The notes beneath the pieces were generated by a model. That model was not told where the DNA came from. It saw nothing but the letters and a program-made list of their open reading frames with translations, and did no database searches. A program made the translations under genes and the position numbers. From Bacillota bacterium (GTDB lineage Bacteria; Bacillota; Clostridia; Christensenellales; SZUA-584): 64,000 bases of DNA. Below are positions 1 to 9,144 of this stretch, piece by piece; position 1 is the stretch's first letter; every line of letters starts with the position of its first letter. The stretch spans positions 21,202-85,201 of the forward strand of contig JAEWQS010000189.1 of NCBI GenBank assembly GCA_023399095.1. The letters run 5' to 3'.

Positions 1-1
1 A

Positions 2-673
2 TGCGCAGACTGCGATATCGACGCCGCGGTTGCTGGAGCTGTCAGGCGCTCATTTCGCAATATGGGACAGATATGCATTGCGGTAAACAGGATATATGTG
101 GACAAACGGGTCTATGACGAATTTTTGGACAAATTTGTCGAACAGACAAATAAACTTAGTATAGGCAACGGGCTTACAGACAACTGTGACCTTGGGCCTA
201 TGTGTACCGCGGCGGGTATCGAGACCACAAAAAAGCATATTGAAGACGGCATTAGCAAAGGAGCGCGGCTGCTTTGCGGGGGCAAGAAGCCGCAGGGCGT
301 AAAGTTTGAAAAAGGTTTCTTTTTCGAGCCTTCCATACTCGCAGACGCCGGCCATGATATGCTCGTGATGAGAGAGGAGACGTTCGGGCCGCTCGTCGGT
401 GTTATGGCGTTTGATGACATAGACGAGGCTATAGAGCTCGCAAATGATACGTCCTACGGGCTTGCCGCTATCGTATATACGAAAAGCCTTGGTGTTGCGG
501 AGAGGCTATCGCGTGAGATAAATACGGGAAACATCGCGATAAACAACCCGGACGCGGGGGTCATCAACGCGCCGTACGGAGGTTGGAAGGACAGCGGCTT
601 TGGTTACGAGCATGCACCTGAAGGCCTATACGAGTATCTGCACGCAAAACATATTAGATTATACAAAAGGTAG
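2..673 (+). CDS. NAD(P)-dependent aldehyde dehydrogenase, C-terminal part (truncated by window start)
   Basis: The reading frame is open from base 2, so the gene begins upstream of the window and only about 224 C-terminal residues are seen. The segment FRNMGQICIAVNR is the classic aldehyde dehydrogenase active-site region, with the catalytic Cys in GQIC. Further on are the E-x-F-G-P-L motif (EETFGPLV) and the N-x-P-x-A-P-x-G-G-x-K-x-S-G-F signature near the C-terminus. The pattern resembles the succinate-semialdehyde or lactaldehyde dehydrogenase groups, which oxidise aldehydes to acids in the cytoplasm. It is not the CoA-acylating type found at 13.2 kb. The substrate cannot be told. A 438-bp AT-rich gap follows, so it is probably the last gene of its operon. 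Confidence 0.9.
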   Translation, partial: CADCDIDAAVAGAVRRSFRNMGQICIAVNRIYVDKRVYDEFLDKFVEQTNKLSIGNGLTDNCDLGPMCTAAGIETTKKHIEDGISKGARLLCGGKKPQGVKFEKGFFFEPSILADAGHDMLVMREETFGPLVGVMAFDDIDEAIELANDTSYGLAAIVYTKSLGVAERLSREINTGNIAINNPDAGVINAPYGGWKDSGFGYEHAPEGLYEYLHAKHIRLYKR

Positions 674-1111
674 AGCAGTTATTTAACTGACTTGGGCGGG
701 GAGAAAGGTATAGCGCCAATTGCGTAAAAACGGTAGGAGAGCGGTATTTTTGGCGCGGGTCTGCAGCTTTGCAGGTAAATATCAAATGGACTCTCTTTAA
801 GAAGACAGAAAGAAGATCTGAGACTTAAATTATGTTTAATGAGAGCTTTATTGTTGTATAAATTAATGATAAAATCCAAATATTATTTAATAAAAGGCGG
901 GATATGGCAAATATCGAACAATAAACCTTGCATATTTTTAAATAAAATTTAAATTAATATGGACAAATCATTTTCAATTTGATAAATTATAATGGTAAAT
1001 TAATTCCTGAGTGAAAATAAGATACGATAATTAAATTAAATTTAGTTAATATTTAGTTCGATTCTTGTTTTTCATAAAAAACATATAAAAAAGGCGATTG
1101 ATGAGGTATTT
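674..1111. other. AT-rich intergenic region
   Basis: This stretch of 438 bp has no convincing gene. The second half (about 890-1090) is very AT-rich and probably carries the promoter of the short-chain dehydrogenase. I could not single out one promoter with confidence. A weak ribosome binding site (GATGAGG) precedes the start at 1112. Confidence 0.5.
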
Positions 1112-1816
1112 ATGAAAACAGTTCTAATTACTGGAGCAAACGGAGGGCTAGGCAAATGCCTTGTTAAAAAATACTGTTCAGAGGGTTATCAGGTTTTTGC
1201 ATTTGATTACAAACTTGATGAAGATTCTGTTCGTATGGAAAAAGAGATGGATAATCTCGCATTATTTTCTTTTATTGATGTAAGGGATTCAAACGCGATT
1301 GAAAAGGCGTGGGATTTAGTTGCCGCAAAGACTGACAAGATCGATATTTTAATCAACGCGGCTGCTATTTTGCCTGCAAACAGCGCAAATGTATTAGAAG
1401 AGTTCAATATCGAAAGCGCTCTTGACGTATATTCAACCAATGCCCTAGGGCCGCTTCGCGTGGTTCAGAAATTCTTGCCGCTTATCAAAAACAGCAAAGG
1501 AAAAACGATAATAAACATCAGTTCTGAAGCTGGCAGCATCAGTACTCACAACGACTATATAAATAGATATGATTACTGTATGTCTAAAGCCGCACTTAAT
1601 ATGCAAAGCGTGATTTTGCAGCGCTATCTGCGGCCTGAGGACATCCGGGTGGTTGTCATTCATCCCGGCTGGATGAAGACGGAAATGGGGGGGATAGATG
1701 CCCCGATTCCTCCGGAGAATTCAGCTGATGGAATTTTTGATTTGGCAGGCACATGCGGCAAAGACTTTGAATGTGGGATGTTTTTTGATTATGACGGCTG
1801 TCAGCGCAGCTGGTAG
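1112..1816 (+). CDS. Short-chain dehydrogenase/reductase (SDR family)
   Basis: A 234-residue classical SDR. The N-terminal Rossmann motif TGANGGLG (residues about 7-14) binds NAD(P). An acidic residue after the second strand (FDYK) hints at NAD preference, but this is only a hint. LINAAA matches the NNAG-type motif. The catalytic Ser lies in ISSEAGS and the catalytic Tyr and Lys in YDYCMSK (YxxxK). The length is normal. It stands alone, with gaps of about 440 bp before and 150 bp after, so it is probably monocistronic. The substrate is unknown; given the downstream genes, a sugar or sugar-acid intermediate is a reasonable guess. Confidence 0.85.
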   Translation: MKTVLITGANGGLGKCLVKKYCSEGYQVFAFDYKLDEDSVRMEKEMDNLALFSFIDVRDSNAIEKAWDLVAAKTDKIDILINAAAILPANSANVLEEFNIESALDVYSTNALGPLRVVQKFLPLIKNSKGKTIINISSEAGSISTHNDYINRYDYCMSKAALNMQSVILQRYLRPEDIRVVVIHPGWMKTEMGGIDAPIPPENSADGIFDLAGTCGKDFECGMFFDYDGCQRSW

Positions 1817-1964
1817 CTGTGACTGACGATAAGGATGATAAATAGAATTTGCGTAAGAGCAAAGTGACGGCTGAAGATCTCGGATGGTATGTGATTCCGG
1901 GTTGGGGCAGCTTAAAAATGATTTGATAGTAAATGAATTATAAAACTAAGGTAAGGTGATTATC

Positions 1965-2471
1965 ATGCAAACTTTAAGAAAAATTGACCGAAAAGAATTT
2001 AAAGAGAATGCTTTGGTCCGCATCGGCGATGATTGGATGCTGGTAACGGCTGGTGACGAAGAGAATGGCTGCAATACACTGACTGCTTGCTGGGGTGGAT
2101 TGGGTGATCTATGGCATCGGGATGCCGCGTTTATATTTATTCGCCCTACTCGTTATACATATGAATTCATAGAAAGCCAAGAAAGGTTTTCGTTGTCATT
2201 TTTCCCGCATGGATACCGCAAAGCTCTATCGCTGCTGGGCACTAAATCGGGACGCGATGGTGACAAAATAAGCGAAGCGGGGCTCGAAGTTGAGTATTAT
2301 GAAGGAGTTCCGGCGTTTAAGCAGGCCAATCTGGTTATTATTTGCAGGAAGATGTACTATCTTGATTTTGTGCCGGAAAGAATTCCGCAGGATGTTATCG
2401 AAAGGTTTTACCCCGAAGGTGATTTCCATAGGTTTTATGCCGGAGAGATTGAATCAATATACACGACTTAA
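1965..2471 (+). CDS. Flavin reductase-like domain protein
   Basis: About 168 residues matching the flavin-reductase-like fold: an FMN-binding split barrel with the pattern WMLVTAGDEENGCNTLTACWGG, then FIRPTRYTY and FSLSFF. Such proteins reduce free flavin with NAD(P)H or act as small flavoenzymes in the cytoplasm. I chose the ATG at 1965 because AAGGTG sits at a good distance upstream; an upstream GTG at 1956 overlaps that site and is less likely. The next gene starts 24 bp downstream, so it probably heads the operon to 6783. Its role in that operon is not clear. Confidence 0.75.
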   Translation: MQTLRKIDRKEFKENALVRIGDDWMLVTAGDEENGCNTLTACWGGLGDLWHRDAAFIFIRPTRYTYEFIESQERFSLSFFPHGYRKALSLLGTKSGRDGDKISEAGLEVEYYEGVPAFKQANLVIICRKMYYLDFVPERIPQDVIERFYPEGDFHRFYAGEIESIYTT

Positions 2472-2495
2472 GTTTTATGAAAGGGTCTTAATTAT

Positions 2496-3833
2496 ATGAA
2501 TGTTAATTATTCAAAAGAGGTATATGGGAAAACAGGGGTAAATTTTACGCTTAGATCTCTTGGCGCACAGGCAGTGCGCGGCGGCGAAGCTGACGTACAG
2601 CGGGTAATGAACAAGATGATCGCGTTGGGCGAGTACGAGGCGCTTAAAGGGCAGGTCAAAGCGATAGGCGTGACGGAGCGCTTTAAAGATGTCATAAAGA
2701 CGTTTGAAGTTCCCGAGGGCGAGACGCCTGCGGGCTTTAGGATAGAGAGCACTCTTGAACAGGACGGATTGCTGCTTGTGGATCTCGTAAGGGATATAAA
2801 CTGCGACAAGAACGGCATGAAGCGGCCTACCAAGACGATATTCTCTGCGGACTCTGCAAATCCGTACGAGGTGGCGCCGATATCGGCGCTGCTCGGAAAC
2901 CTCACATGCAACCCGGGCATAGTGTACGACCTGTTCATAAACAACCCTAAGGCGAATGTCGGAGGGAAGTTCAAGACCATCGAAGAGGTGATGACGGAGA
3001 TTGGCAGGACACTCGGCCCCGGATGTGATATAAGCGTTGAGCTCAACAACCCGTTCGAAGAGGATTTTAATAAGATACTTGACGAGTGCGAGAAGTTTAA
3101 GAGTATCCTCACTGAATACAGGCTCGTGGTAAAGGTGCCGCATATGGGGCCGGTCAACGGGGGCAACGTTGGTGAGCTCCTTACGGGAGACAAGAGGTTT
3201 TCCGCAAGGTATGATCAGCCCGCGACAGAAGACGCGTTCAGAAGCCATAACCTTGTTCTGAAACTGAGGGAACATGGCTACAGGATAAACTATACGCTGA
3301 TGTTTGAACCTTATCAGACGGCGCTCGCGCTGCAGGCGAAGCCCACGTTCATCAACAGCTTCGTAAGACACAGGATGAAGCAGTCTGAACAGATGAAGAA
3401 CCTGCTTGCGTTCTATGACATATCGAAGGACGCAAAGCACCTCGAGGATTTGAGAGCTGTGATGCTGGGCGCAGACCTGCTTGCGAAAAACGAGGGGAGC
3501 ACAGACCTCTTGAAGGTAAAGCAGTTTGCAGAAGAACTGCTGAAATATCGTCAGACAGACGGGCACGAGGGAAGCGACGGACTCGACTCGGTAAGGCACA
3601 ATCTTCGTCTGCTGAAGCAGAACAACCTGCCGGACACGCGGCTTATTATCTGCAGTATGGAAGGACCCCTAAACTACCCCGATATAGACAAGATGGCTGC
3701 TGAGCCCGAGTTTGCAGACGTCATAGACAGGCTCGTCATAACGGCAGAGCCGGGGTACCTTGCGAGATTCACGTCTTCTAATCACGTGGTGTCGTATCAA
3801 AGAAGGTTCATGAATGCCGTTCAAGGCGCGTAA
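2496..3833 (+). CDS. Transaldolase-like TIM-barrel protein (large, 445 aa)
   Basis: A 445-residue protein I do not recognise as a standard family member, but it shows a transaldolase-like core. VVKVPHMGP (residues 211-219) resembles the strand with the Schiff-base lysine of transaldolase and fructose-6-phosphate aldolase (Lys213 here). The segment at 264-294 (YRINYTLMFEPYQTALAL followed by AKPTFINSFVRHRM) resembles the family's N-x-T-L-x-F-x-x-x-Q-A-x-x-A-x-x-A-x-x-x-x-x-P-F-V-x-R motif. At 445 residues it is well over the 210-380 usual for the family, with added N- and C-terminal parts. It lies between the flavin-reductase-like gene and a DapA-type aldolase. A sugar-phosphate aldol or transaldol reaction is inferred, not proven. 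Confidence 0.5.
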   Translation: MNVNYSKEVYGKTGVNFTLRSLGAQAVRGGEADVQRVMNKMIALGEYEALKGQVKAIGVTERFKDVIKTFEVPEGETPAGFRIESTLEQDGLLLVDLVRDINCDKNGMKRPTKTIFSADSANPYEVAPISALLGNLTCNPGIVYDLFINNPKANVGGKFKTIEEVMTEIGRTLGPGCDISVELNNPFEEDFNKILDECEKFKSILTEYRLVVKVPHMGPVNGGNVGELLTGDKRFSARYDQPATEDAFRSHNLVLKLREHGYRINYTLMFEPYQTALALQAKPTFINSFVRHRMKQSEQMKNLLAFYDISKDAKHLEDLRAVMLGADLLAKNEGSTDLLKVKQFAEELLKYRQTDGHEGSDGLDSVRHNLRLLKQNNLPDTRLIICSMEGPLNYPDIDKMAAEPEFADVIDRLVITAEPGYLARFTSSNHVVSYQRRFMNAVQGA

Positions 3834-3887
3834 TTGGATGCTCAAAAGCCTTAAGACTTATTGGGGTGTAAAATCAGGAGGTTAAGA

Positions 3888-4781
3888 ATGAAGAATGAGA
3901 AGCTGAGGGGAGTAATTGCTCCCATTACAACGCCATTTACAAAGGATGGAGAGGTCGATTACGCGGGGCTGAAAAGCAACATGGATTTCTATGCCAAGTC
4001 GGGTATTCAAGGCTATCTGGCGCTTGGGTCGAACGGTGAGAACAAAAGCCTCATGAACGATGAGAAGGTAAAAGTACTCAAGACGATCATCGACAACAAG
4101 GCAAAAGAGCAGTTTGTGATGGCAGGATGCATATTCGAATCGACATTTGAGACGATAACGTACGCCAAAGAATACGAGAAGCTGGGTGCTGACTTTCTTA
4201 CGCTGCTGCCTCCTTCGTATTTCAAAAAGCAGATGACGGAGCCAGTGCTTGTAAAATATTTTAACGATGTCGCAGATTCTGTGAAAACACCGTGTCTGAT
4301 GTACAACGCGCCTCAGTTCTGCGGAGGCACCGAGCTTTCCGTAAACCTCGTCAAAGAATGCGCCAAGAACCCGAACATAGTGGGTATGAAAGACTCGTCG
4401 AAGGGCAATATCGAGAGCTTCCTGTTCGGGGTAAGGGATCAGATATGCGTGATGGCGGGCAGCGCTGATTTCTTCATGAACACGCTGTTTATGGGCGGCA
4501 CGGGCGGTGTGGTATCGCTTGCCAACGTATTCCCTTCCATAGTTAACGAGCTGTACACGCTTATACTCGAAAAGAAATACGAAGAGGCGTTCAAGCTTAA
4601 TGAGAAGGTGTTGCGCCTCAACAAGGGCGTATCGGGTTCGGGCGGTGTGGCCGCAGTCAAGTACGGTATGGATCTTGCAGGGCTTTGCGGAGGCAACGCG
4701 CGCCTGCCGCTTCTTCCGCTGACAGACGATATTAAGATAAAGATGGAGGCGTTTCTTAAAAAGGAAGGCCTGATCGCATGA
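3888..4781 (+). CDS. DapA/N-acetylneuraminate-lyase family aldolase (probable keto-deoxy-sugar-acid aldolase)
   Basis: A 297-residue class I aldolase of the DHDPS/NAL family. Visible features are GVIAPITTPF at the N-terminus, the GSNGEN loop in place of the usual GTTGE, the catalytic Tyr in MYNAP, and the Schiff-base Lys168 in VGMKDSS. Members cleave or form 2-keto acids with pyruvate. The start is the ATG at 3888, just after AGGAGG; an upstream in-frame start is not needed. Its stop overlaps the next start (ATGA). With a 2-hydroxyacid dehydrogenase and a PfkB kinase downstream, a catabolic role on a 2-keto-3-deoxy sugar acid fits better than lysine synthesis. Confidence 0.8.
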   Translation: MKNEKLRGVIAPITTPFTKDGEVDYAGLKSNMDFYAKSGIQGYLALGSNGENKSLMNDEKVKVLKTIIDNKAKEQFVMAGCIFESTFETITYAKEYEKLGADFLTLLPPSYFKKQMTEPVLVKYFNDVADSVKTPCLMYNAPQFCGGTELSVNLVKECAKNPNIVGMKDSSKGNIESFLFGVRDQICVMAGSADFFMNTLFMGGTGGVVSLANVFPSIVNELYTLILEKKYEEAFKLNEKVLRLNKGVSGSGGVAAVKYGMDLAGLCGGNARLPLLPLTDDIKIKMEAFLKKEGLIA

Positions 4782-5734
4782 GGAAGATACTTTTAACGAA
4801 GAAACTGAAAGAAAACAGCGCGAAGCTGTTCGAAGGCATACCGGATATAGATATGGTGACTATACCCGACGGAGAGCAGGTGCAGTTTGACCTCAACATA
4901 AGAGACGCCGAGGCTGTACTTTTAAGCACGGCGTACCAGATGACAAAAGAGGTCATCGATAATGCGAAGAACTTAAAAGTCATAAGCCGGACGGGAGTCG
5001 GCGTCGACAACGTCGATATTAAGGCTGCTACCGAAAAAGGTATATTGGTATTGAATACACCCGAGGCCAACTCGATATCGGTGGCCGAGCACACGCTGGC
5101 GCTGATAGTCGCGATATCCAAGCAGCTTGTTATGTACGACAGCGAGCTCAGAGCAGGTAACTTCAAGATACGCAGAACGAACAAAAGCGCCGACATCAAC
5201 GGCAAGACGCTGGGCCTCGTAGGTTGCGGGAGGATAGGCAGGTTCACTGCCGAAAAGTGCAAGGCGGCGTTTGATATGCAGGTGATTGGGTACGATCCGT
5301 ACATAAAGGAACTGCCGGGAATAACACTGTATCCGGATATAGAAGAAGTGTTCAAACGCGCGGACTACATATCACTGCACATACCTCTGACGAACGAGAC
5401 GAGGGGCATCGTGGGAGAGAAGCTGCTCTCATTGATGAAGCCGACCGCGTACATCATCAACACGGCGAGGGGTGGGATTATAGACGAGGCGGACCTCGCG
5501 AAGGCGCTGAGAGAAAACAGCATAGCAGGAGCAGCGCTTGATGTATTGGAATCCGAGCCGCCAAAAGAGGACAACCCGTTGCTGCCGCTTAAGAACGTGA
5601 TACTGACGCCGCACAGCGCTGCGCTGACGAAGGAGTGCTCGGCAAGGGTGGCTTACGAGGCTGCGCTCGGGATATCCGAATACCTGAAAGGCGGTACACC
5701 TAGGTTTGTATTCAATAAGGAGCTTATACGATGA
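4778..5734 (+). CDS. D-isomer-specific 2-hydroxyacid dehydrogenase
   Basis: A 318-residue NAD-dependent dehydrogenase of the PGDH/glyoxylate-reductase family. The NAD-binding motif is GLVGCGRIG. The substrate and catalytic segments are RTGVGVDNVD, NTARGGIIDE and TPHSAALTKE, the last with the catalytic His. It overlaps the preceding aldolase and the following kinase by 4 bp each, so the three are translationally coupled. It probably interconverts a 2-keto and a 2-hydroxy sugar acid (for example hydroxypyruvate/glycerate or a related acid) in the same pathway. The exact substrate cannot be read. Confidence 0.88.
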   Translation: MRKILLTKKLKENSAKLFEGIPDIDMVTIPDGEQVQFDLNIRDAEAVLLSTAYQMTKEVIDNAKNLKVISRTGVGVDNVDIKAATEKGILVLNTPEANSISVAEHTLALIVAISKQLVMYDSELRAGNFKIRRTNKSADINGKTLGLVGCGRIGRFTAEKCKAAFDMQVIGYDPYIKELPGITLYPDIEEVFKRADYISLHIPLTNETRGIVGEKLLSLMKPTAYIINTARGGIIDEADLAKALRENSIAGAALDVLESEPPKEDNPLLPLKNVILTPHSAALTKECSARVAYEAALGISEYLKGGTPRFVFNKELIR

Positions 5735-6783
5735 CGAAAAAATATGACATGATGGGTTTCGGTGAGGCGATGATACGTTTCAATGCCCCCGAGCATATGA
5801 GGCTCGAGCAGTCGAGCTCTCTGCAGCTTGCGATAGCTGCGGCAGAGCTTAATTGCTGCGTGAATATATCCAGACTGGGTCTTAAAACGGCGTATATAAC
5901 CAAGCTCGTGGACACGTGGAGCGGAAAATATATCATCAACCACGGCAGGGAACACGGCGTTGACATGTCCGGTGTGAAAACGGTGCCATTCGACGGCTGC
6001 GGAAAGACGAGAAACGGCTTTTGCTTCCTCGAGGTGGGCATAGGCCCGAGGGCGAGCAGACAAATATACGACCGTGGTCACAGTGCGATAAGCAAGGTGG
6101 AGCAGGGCGATTTCGACTGGGACGAGATACTGAAGGACACAAGGTGGTTCCATACCACCGGCATAACGACGGCTATATCTCAAGGAGCTGCGGAGCAGGC
6201 AATAGCGTCGCTTAAAGCAGCGAAAAGACTGGGGCTTACGACGAGCTTCGATCTTAACTTCCGCTCTACGCTGTGGACGAGCGAACAGGCGCAGGCTACC
6301 ATGAAGAGTGTGATGCCGTATGTTGACGTCATCATAGGCAACGAGGAAGATTTCGAGAAGATGCTCGGCATAAAGGCTGAGGGCACGGGCGAGCACTACG
6401 CGAAGATAGACCCTGAAAGCTACAGGGCTGTCGCTGAGAAGGTGGTCAAGGCATACCCGAACGTCGTCGCGGTTGGGACGACGTTGAGGGAAGTCAAGAC
6501 TGCGCTGCTAAACGACTGGCGCACGGTCATGATGTACAAGGGCGGATATTACGTATCGCGCAAGTACGAGAACCTTGAGATAACGGATAGGACGGGTGGA
6601 GGAGACAGTTTCGCGTCGTCTATGATGTGGGGCATGCTCGAGGGCAAAGACCCGCAGTATATCGTTGATTTCTCGGCTGCATACTCCGCGCTGTGCCATA
6701 CGTTCCTCGGAGACTGGAACTGGGCTTATAAGGAAGAAGCCGAGAGCGTTATGCGAGGCGAGAGCGCAAGGGTGAAAAGGTAA
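5731..6783 (+). CDS. PfkB-family carbohydrate kinase (KDG-kinase-like)
   Basis: A 350-residue ribokinase/PfkB kinase. The C-terminal signature DRTGGGDSFASSMMWG carries the anion hole and catalytic base Asp292 (GGGDS instead of the more usual GAGDA). The N-terminal GFGEAMIRF is like the opening of 2-keto-3-deoxygluconate kinases. It probably phosphorylates a keto-deoxy sugar acid or hexose in the cytoplasm. It is the last gene of the 1965-6783 operon, coupled by a 4-bp overlap to the hydroxyacid dehydrogenase, and is followed by a terminator about 90 bp downstream. Confidence 0.85.
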   Translation: MTKKYDMMGFGEAMIRFNAPEHMRLEQSSSLQLAIAAAELNCCVNISRLGLKTAYITKLVDTWSGKYIINHGREHGVDMSGVKTVPFDGCGKTRNGFCFLEVGIGPRASRQIYDRGHSAISKVEQGDFDWDEILKDTRWFHTTGITTAISQGAAEQAIASLKAAKRLGLTTSFDLNFRSTLWTSEQAQATMKSVMPYVDVIIGNEEDFEKMLGIKAEGTGEHYAKIDPESYRAVAEKVVKAYPNVVAVGTTLREVKTALLNDWRTVMMYKGGYYVSRKYENLEITDRTGGGDSFASSMMWGMLEGKDPQYIVDFSAAYSALCHTFLGDWNWAYKEEAESVMRGESARVKR

Positions 6784-6875
6784 GACTATTATCACATTAT
6801 ATAGCGATAGGGAGATTGGATAAGATATATATAAACACCTCTTTTTATGTTGGCTGTCCAAAGATTCAATCAAAC

Positions 6876-6904
6876 GTGGCGAAAAACATTGTATTTTTCG
6901 CCAC
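6876..6904 (+). terminator. Hairpin terminator after the PfkB operon
   Basis: A perfect 11-bp stem (GTGGCGAAAAA pairing with TTTTTCGCCAC) around a 7-nt loop, followed by AT-rich sequence. The A-run and T-run lie inside the stem, so it may work from both sides. It lies 90 bp after the kinase gene and about 370 bp before the SorC regulator. Confidence 0.8.
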
Positions 6905-7268
6905 TATTAAATTATTAAGAACTTTAAATTGCCCATGACATCTCTCATATACACAAGCTCACCTTCAAACCAAGAATAATAACATATGATTTGCCGTTTT
7001 GGGGCTGCGTTGAATGACAACTAACTCAAGATTTCTCTGCGACTTAGCGCTCGATTGGCTCAGCATAAGAGAATAATTTATGGTTTAAATGCTAAACAGA
7101 TACAACATTTTTGTTCATATTTACAGGCTGACCATTAACTGAGAAGATATGAAAATAATACTGCCCGTTTTTAACGATAAAAATATTTTCAGTGGGCAGG
7201 AATATTTGCATTAGTGTCGAATATAAGATAATATAAGCAGTGAAGATATATTCAAAGGATGAAAAGCT
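6905..7268 (+). promoter_or_regulatory. Upstream region of the SorC regulator and BMC locus, with inverted repeat
   Basis: This gap of 364 bp holds no gene. Near the regulator lies an inverted repeat, CTGCCC at 7161-7166 and GGGCAG at 7194-7199. A competing pair, GAAAAT (7151-7156) and ATTTTC (7185-7190), overlaps it. They could form an operator or leader structure for the SorC protein. I could not pick out a convincing -35/-10 pair. Confidence 0.35.
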
Positions 7269-8255
7269 TTGGGAAATATGATGGAAAACGCGACGATAAG
7301 CGAGATAAATACAATAATACGCATAGCGAAGAAGTACTACGAGCTTAATTTGTCTCAAGAACAGATAGCTGCGGAGGAAGAGACGTCTATATCCACGGTA
7401 TCGCGTATTATTAAAAAGGCTGTGACGCTTGGATATGTTAAGCATGAAATAATATATCCGGTAAGGTCTCTTGCGCTTCAGGAAGAGCTGCTGAAAAAGC
7501 ACTTCGATATCGAGCACATTTTCATCACGCCGTGTTTTGTGAATGACGTCAGCATATGCATGACGGATACTTGCAAGATGGTTGCCGAAGATCTAAGCAA
7601 GATAGTATCAGACAATGATATCGTCAGCGTTTCGTGGGGCAGGACGATGGAGCACTTATCGTCACTTCTCGTGCCGCCCGCAACCACGAAAAAAGGGATA
7701 ACAATCGTGCAGCTCAACGGCTCTATTGCCACCAGCGTATTGTCAACAAAGACTGCGGGTCTGCTCGAAAAGTTTACGCAGGCATATGCGGGTGTGGGGT
7801 ATATAATAGCCGCGCCGGCTCTCGTAGACGATGAAAAGATTGCAAACGAAATAAAGCGGGATTCGCGTATCAAGCTGGTGCTTGAGCTGGCAAGGGAGGC
7901 GAATATCGCCGTTTTCAGCATAGGGCAGACGTCTGAGAATTCGGTGCTGGTCGAGCGCTCGACAGTCACAGAGGAAAATATTAAGGCACTGCGCGAAGCC
8001 GGCGCTGTCGGCGATATATGCACAAGGTTTTTTGACATAAGCGGAGATCTCGTAGACAATGGATATAACGCGAGGACGATCGGCATTGAGCTTCACGAGC
8101 TTAAGAAAAAGAAGCACAGGATAGGGATAGCGGTCGGGGCAGAGAAAGCCGACGCCATAATCGGAGCGCTAAGAGGCGGGTATATGACGACTTTGTATAC
8201 GGATGAGATAACCGCCCTTAATATTTTAAAACGGTGCGAAGAGTATAATTTATAA
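7269..8255 (+). CDS. SorC/DeoR-type sugar-binding transcriptional regulator
   Basis: A 328-residue regulator. The N-terminal helix-turn-helix is at about residues 15-45 (YYELNLSQEQIAAEE, then ISTVSRIIKKA). It is followed by the SorC sugar-phosphate-binding domain, with VSWGRTMEHL and the ISGDLVDNGYNARTIGI segment near the C-terminus. Known members bind sugar phosphates such as deoxyribose-5-phosphate (DeoR of Bacillus) or sorbose. The TTG at 7269 has a site (AAAGGAT) 9 nt upstream; the ATG at 7278 or 7281 is an alternative. It lies 33 bp ahead of the first aldolase, which makes it the likely local controller of the BMC genes, with a sugar phosphate as inducer. Confidence 0.85.
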   Translation: MGNMMENATISEINTIIRIAKKYYELNLSQEQIAAEEETSISTVSRIIKKAVTLGYVKHEIIYPVRSLALQEELLKKHFDIEHIFITPCFVNDVSICMTDTCKMVAEDLSKIVSDNDIVSVSWGRTMEHLSSLLVPPATTKKGITIVQLNGSIATSVLSTKTAGLLEKFTQAYAGVGYIIAAPALVDDEKIANEIKRDSRIKLVLELAREANIAVFSIGQTSENSVLVERSTVTEENIKALREAGAVGDICTRFFDISGDLVDNGYNARTIGIELHELKKKKHRIGIAVGAEKADAIIGALRGGYMTTLYTDEITALNILKRCEEYNL

Positions 8256-8288
8256 ACAAAATGATAAAACAATTCGGAGGGAGATTTT

Positions 8289-9119
8289 ATGGACATAAAC
8301 GAACTGATCAAGAAAGTAACTGAAGAAGTCTGTGCGCAGCTTAATGGCAAGCCGCAAACGTCACCGGCGGCAGCAAACGAATTTGCGCCCGCATCGCTGG
8401 CTAAGTACGTTGACCACACTCTTTTAAAGCCTGAGGCATCCGAAGCGGATGTGAGAAAGGTCTGTGACGAGGCTAAGAAGTATAACTTCGCGAGCGTATG
8501 CGTAAACCCGAACCACATCAAATTTGTGGCAGAACAGCTTTCGGGCAGCGGAGTGGCACCCTGTGTCGTCATCGGCTTCCCGCTCGGCGCAACGACGCCT
8601 GAAGTTAAGGCGGAAGAGACTCAGGCCGTATTGCTGATGGGCGCAAAAGAAGTGGATATGGTCGTGAATATAGGCGCGATCAAATCGGACAACTGGCAGC
8701 TTGTTAAAAGGGACATCGAAGCTGTGGTGACAGCGGCAAAGGGCAGAGGGCTCGTCAAGGTCATCATTGAGACATGCCTGCTGACAGACGAGGAGAAGGT
8801 AAAGGTCTGCGCTATAGCGAAGATGGTGGGCGCGGATTTTGTAAAGACTTCTACCGGTTTCTCAAAGGGCGGAGCTACAAAAGAAGACGTCGCTCTGATG
8901 CGCCAGACTGTAGGCCCTCATATGGGAGTTAAGGCATCGGGAGGCGTTCGCGATTACGAAACTGCAGTTGCGATGATAAAGGCGGGCGCGACAAGGCTGG
9001 GAACAAGCTCGGGCGTGACTATCGTATCGGGCGGCGGCAAGGCTTGCGTAAACTGCGGACAGTGCGCATCGGGCAATTGCCCGGCTGGCAATGTAGCGGT
9101 AATTAAAGACACATACTAA
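8289..9119 (+). CDS. deoC: Deoxyribose-phosphate aldolase (DeoC) with N-terminal cargo helix and C-terminal Cys-rich tail
   Basis: A 276-residue class I aldolase. Residues about 35-245 are a normal DeoC barrel: the [11 protein letters not shown] opening, the catalytic Asp in [10 protein letters not shown], the Schiff-base Lys in [14 protein letters not shown], and the second active-site Lys in [10 protein letters not shown]. DeoC splits 2-deoxyribose 5-phosphate into glyceraldehyde 3-phosphate and acetaldehyde. The first about 20 residues ([15 protein letters not shown]) form an amphipathic helix followed by a Pro/Ala-rich linker, typical of BMC encapsulation peptides. The C-terminus adds a Cys-rich tail with Cys253, 256, 259 and 264 (C-x2-C-x2-C-x4-C), which the usual enzyme lacks. 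The ribosome site is GGAGGGA. This is the likely signature enzyme of the compartment. Confidence 0.93.
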   Translation: MDINELIKKVTEEVCAQLNGKPQTSPAAANEFAPASLAKYVDHTLLKPEASEADVRKVCDEAKKYNFASVCVNPNHIKFVAEQLSGSGVAPCVVIGFPLGATTPEVKAEETQAVLLMGAKEVDMVVNIGAIKSDNWQLVKRDIEAVVTAAKGRGLVKVIIETCLLTDEEKVKVCAIAKMVGADFVKTSTGFSKGGATKEDVALMRQTVGPHMGVKASGGVRDYETAVAMIKAGATRLGTSSGVTIVSGGGKACVNCGQCASGNCPAGNVAVIKDTY

Positions 9120-9144
9120 TTGAATGTAATTTAAGGAGTTTAAT

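Noticed and set aside
3888..4781. 4-hydroxy-tetrahydrodipicolinate synthase (lysine synthesis)
   Set aside because: The glycine loop differs from the usual GTTGE, and all neighbours are sugar-acid catabolic genes.
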